This document shows, in pieces, positions 61,362-64,000 of a DNA stretch of 64,000 bases. Position numbers and translations under genes: made by a program. Numbering within the stretch: the first letter of the stretch is position 1; every line of letters starts with the position of its first letter. The DNA is taken from NCBI RefSeq assembly GCF_900187115.1, contig NZ_LT906455.1:2232001-2296000 (forward strand). Reading direction: 5' to 3'. The notes under the pieces are model-generated. The model had not been told where the DNA came from, searched no databases, and saw only the letters and a list, made by a program, of their open reading frames with translations. The DNA is from Aliarcobacter butzleri (lineage in GTDB: Bacteria > Campylobacterota > Campylobacteria > Campylobacterales > Arcobacteraceae).

Positions 61362-63467
61362 TTAGAAATCAAGTTTAACAGAGAACATAAATGTTCTAGG
61401 TGCACCCAAACCACTACCTAACTCTCCAGCCCAGTAATCTTTATCCATAACATTATAAATATCTGCTTTGAAAGTTGTAGGGAAATTCCCAATTTTCGAT
61501 TTATATTTTGCACCTACATCATAAATAGTTCTTCCAGAAATTGATAGTGAATTATCAGCATTTATATACTGTTTTGACATGGCACTCGCATTTGCATTCA
61601 CACTAAAACTATTCGTAATATCATATTCTAGACCTAATTTTCCTTGATATTTTGGAACACCCGTAGCATATTTATTTTCATTTACTCCACCAGCTGTTTT
61701 TGTATTTTTAGCTTCAATATAAGAAAATCCTCCCATATATCTTAAATCAGTAAATATATCTCCAAAAAAGTTGTATTCTATACCTCTATTTGTTTGTTCA
61801 CCATCTACACTATATACATTTGATATAGGATCTGTATAACCATTTGGTTTTTCAATTTGAAAAATACTTAATGCATTTGTAAAGTGATCAAAATCTAGTT
61901 TAATACCAGTTTCATATTGTTTTGTTTGATAAGGAGAAAACATTTCTCCAGCATTTGCTGCTGTTGTTGGTGCAGTTGGACCTTGAGTTAATCCTTCTAT
62001 ATAGTTTGCATAAGCCATCACAGAATCTGTAAATTTGTAAGAAACTGCAACAGCGGGTGTTAGTTCATTTTCATCATATTTTGAAGTTCGTTGTCCTGTT
62101 ACAATACTAAAACTTTCTTGTATGACATTTTGTTCTCTTAAACCAAATATAATATTTAGTCTATCATCAAACATACTCATATTATCTGCAAAACCATAGC
62201 TAAATAATTCAGTCTCTGCGCTTTTTTTAGGTTTTACATTACTAAAACTCTTATCTAATTTTAAACCACTGTAATTTGGATTGTAAATATTTGTAGAATA
62301 TATAGTAGGATACATTTTCATTTCAAAATGGTTATTATTGTGATAGTATGTTAAATTTGTTGTAAGTTCATGATTTATGCCAAAAGTATTAAAATTAAAT
62401 CTAGTTCCAATATCTGCAGAATCTTTATCCATTTCCATTCTTTGATGTACAAAAGTATCATCATATTTACCATTTTTATTGACTACTTGTCTCTTCCAAC
62501 CAGCCAATGCATCCATATCAGTTTCACTATGTCCATATTTACCATAAATAAAAATATTATCTGTAATATCATAATCTCCCATCAACATAAACATATCATC
62601 TATTGTTGTTATATAAGTATCATTTGGTGCAAACAAAGTAGTATTTTTAGGAGGATTTGGAACACTTAAGCCGTTAACAAGAGTGATTCCTCTATTTATT
62701 CCATCAATATGATCATAAGAATGTAAGTATTCCGCTGATAATTGTCCTCTATCTGCCTTATAATCAAATGCAATATGAGCTAATTTTGTTTTAGCTTCTT
62801 GGTTGTCAACTGCTGTATCTCCACTTCTATATACACCATTAAATCTAGCACCAAATTGATTTTTTTCACCAAATCTTTGCCCCAAATCAAGATGAGTTCC
62901 CCATAAAGAATCTGAGCTATAAGAGGTACTGATACTTCTTGTTGGAGTGTTTTGAGCTTTTTTTGTTACTAAACTAACAGCTCCTCCAATACTTCCTCCC
63001 GGTGCCATACCATTCAATAAAGCATTTGGTCCTTTTAGAACATTGATTTTTTCTAAAAACTCAGGACTTGTTCGATAATGAGGAGACATTCCATATAAGC
63101 CATTTAATATATTATCATTAGGAAGACTTGAAAATCCTCTAATATTATAATTTTCTGTTAACATACCAATAGAACCAGAACTATATACAGAAGGATCTAT
63201 TTTTGAAATAATAGTCTGAATATTTTGTGCTTGTAAATTTTCTATATATTCAGCTGTATAACTTATGGTATTAAATGGTGTCTCCATAAAATCTTTATTT
63301 CCAAGAATGCCTAAGTTATTTTCTCTTGATATTTGTCCATTTTGAATTGTTTGAGAATTTTCTGAAGTTTCACTTACTTTAATTTCATCTAGTTTTGTAG
63401 TTTCATTTGCAAATAAAAATGAACTCACAAATAAAGACAAAAACAAGATTTTCTTATTTTTCAACAT
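61362..63467 (-). CDS. TonB-dependent outer-membrane receptor (siderophore type)
   Basis: 701 aa. Signal peptide (LFLSLFVSSFLFA), plug domain (about 60-165: YNIRGFSSLPNDNILNGLYG, EKINVLKGPNALLNGMAPGGSIGGAVSLVTKKA) and a 22-strand barrel ending in the aromatic FMFSVKLDF. The plug fits ferric-siderophore receptors. The N-terminal extension is too short for a TonB signalling domain. Upstream lie a Fur-box-like site and a divergent AraC-type regulator; downstream the DUF4198 gene. The ligand cannot be named. Confidence 0.88.
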   Translation of the reverse strand: MLKNKKILFLSLFVSSFLFANETTKLDEIKVSETSENSQTIQNGQISRENNLGILGNKDFMETPFNTISYTAEYIENLQAQNIQTIISKIDPSVYSSGSIGMLTENYNIRGFSSLPNDNILNGLYGMSPHYRTSPEFLEKINVLKGPNALLNGMAPGGSIGGAVSLVTKKAQNTPTRSISTSYSSDSLWGTHLDLGQRFGEKNQFGARFNGVYRSGDTAVDNQEAKTKLAHIAFDYKADRGQLSAEYLHSYDHIDGINRGITLVNGLSVPNPPKNTTLFAPNDTYITTIDDMFMLMGDYDITDNIFIYGKYGHSETDMDALAGWKRQVVNKNGKYDDTFVHQRMEMDKDSADIGTRFNFNTFGINHELTTNLTYYHNNNHFEMKMYPTIYSTNIYNPNYSGLKLDKSFSNVKPKKSAETELFSYGFADNMSMFDDRLNIIFGLREQNVIQESFSIVTGQRTSKYDENELTPAVAVSYKFTDSVMAYANYIEGLTQGPTAPTTAANAGEMFSPYQTKQYETGIKLDFDHFTNALSIFQIEKPNGYTDPISNVYSVDGEQTNRGIEYNFFGDIFTDLRYMGGFSYIEAKNTKTAGGVNENKYATGVPKYQGKLGLEYDITNSFSVNANASAMSKQYINADNSLSISGRTIYDVGAKYKSKIGNFPTTFKADIYNVMDKDYWAGELGSGLGAPRTFMFSVKLDF

Positions 63468-63505
63468 TTTCTTTCCTTATTATGTGTTTTTTAATAAGGT
63501 TGAAT

Positions 63506-63524
63506 TATAATGATATGTATTATT
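63506..63524. promoter_or_regulatory. Fur-box-like site between TonB receptor and AraC-type genes
   Basis: TATAATGATATGTATTATT matches the 19-bp Fur consensus GATAATGATAATCATTATC at 14 positions by eye. It lies 39 bp before the receptor start. Suggests iron control. Confidence 0.5.
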
Positions 63525-63563
63525 AGTTTCAATAAATAATTTATTATATAAGGATTACTTTTT

Positions 63564-64000
63564 ATGGAAAAAGTGTTAAATAGATTTTCATTTGATAATA
63601 TGAATGAATTCGTTTGTTCTTCATTATCTAAAAAACACCTATTTTCATTACCTAATCATTTAGGTTTTATGTATTCTGAAAAAGAAATTATTTCCGAATA
63701 CATTTATCTTTTTAAACATGGATTATCGAATTCATATGGGAATGTTACAATCGAAAATCCAAATGCAAAATTCGATAGTTTATTCATAAATATTTTAATT
63801 AATGGAACTATACAATTTAAAAACAAAAATAAAATTGATATTGTTAATGGAAATAACTCTTATGTAAAATATTTAAATGAATGTAATGTTTCATTGATGT
63901 TTAATAAAAATTCTTCTAAATCTATTGAAATAATGATAAAAAAAGATTTTCTTGAGCAAAATTTTTCAAAACTTCTCGAAATTCACTCAAAAGATTTTAC
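63564..64000 (+). CDS. AraC-family-like regulator, N-terminal part (cut by window end)
   Basis: 145 residues are present and the frame is open at base 64000. An AAGGA RBS precedes the ATG. The visible part is a beta-rich sensor-like domain (LFINILINGTIQFKNKNKI, SLMFNKNSSKSIEIMIKKDFLEQNF) like the N-terminal region of PchR-type siderophore regulators; the DNA-binding helices would lie beyond the edge. Divergent position to the TonB receptor supports the guess. Not certain without the rest. Confidence 0.55.
   Translation, partial: MEKVLNRFSFDNMNEFVCSSLSKKHLFSLPNHLGFMYSEKEIISEYIYLFKHGLSNSYGNVTIENPNAKFDSLFINILINGTIQFKNKNKIDIVNGNNSYVKYLNECNVSLMFNKNSSKSIEIMIKKDFLEQNFSKLLEIHSKDF

Overview
The window is very AT-rich chromosomal DNA. 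Its gene content points to the Arcobacter group (Arcobacteraceae, Campylobacterota): futalosine-pathway mqnD, short biotin synthase, recA-eno-FtsB-like-AMIN gene order, two short flagellins beside a pseudaminic acid cluster and a Maf glycosyltransferase, ccoG, and an rRNA operon of the order 16S-tRNA-Ile-tRNA-Ala-23S-5S. The species cannot be fixed by reading alone. Most genes are ordinary housekeeping genes packed with 1-14 nt overlaps.

Layout. 1-3743: RND efflux operon (inner-membrane pump cut by the window edge, lipoprotein adaptor), divergent TetR regulator with a perfect palindrome between them, then a Bcr/CflA-type exporter. 3748-6703: SulP transporter and two Sel1-repeat lipoproteins. 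6802-11356: a membrane peptide, an AAA+ ATPase and a degenerate molybdopterin-oxidoreductase-like protein, followed by mqnD and murB. 11494-15192: topA (without zinc fingers), phosphodiesterase, bioB. 15215-18916: AMIN protein, FtsB-like protein, eno, recA and a small basic protein on the minus strand.

19041-32121 is the flagellar glycosylation region. pseB, pseC, pseF, pseI and pseG run directly into a degenerate DegT-type aminotransferase, a methyltransferase, an ATP-grasp ligase, a PglD_N-LicD fusion, a second methyltransferase and a Maf-type flagellin glycosyltransferase. This cassette converges on two nearly identical flagellins. The first five genes make CMP-pseudaminic acid except for the PseH acetylation step, which is not seen here. 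The following five look like a strain-variable tailoring set that would decorate the sugar before or after Maf puts it on flagellin. This is the best candidate for an undescribed system in the window.

32454-44785: ccoG, pyrG, recJ, two FlgO-like lipoproteins, a DJ-1 protein, dnaE, surE, a small HTH protein, a DUF493 protein, moaC and rpsU. 45221-50954: a complete rRNA operon on the minus strand with a consensus promoter, RNase III-type processing stems around 16S and 23S, and a terminator. 51073-57793: BI-1 protein, ThiD2-like protein overlapping bioC tail to tail, secG, frr, pyrE, RDD protein, MFS protein, ZntB-like transporter, YaaA. 57877-64000: a helix-hairpin-helix secreted protein, two DUF4198 periplasmic proteins whose predicted mature ends begin with His, a metallophosphoesterase, a TonB-dependent receptor and the start of a divergent AraC-type regulator with a Fur-box-like site between them, which together suggest metal uptake.
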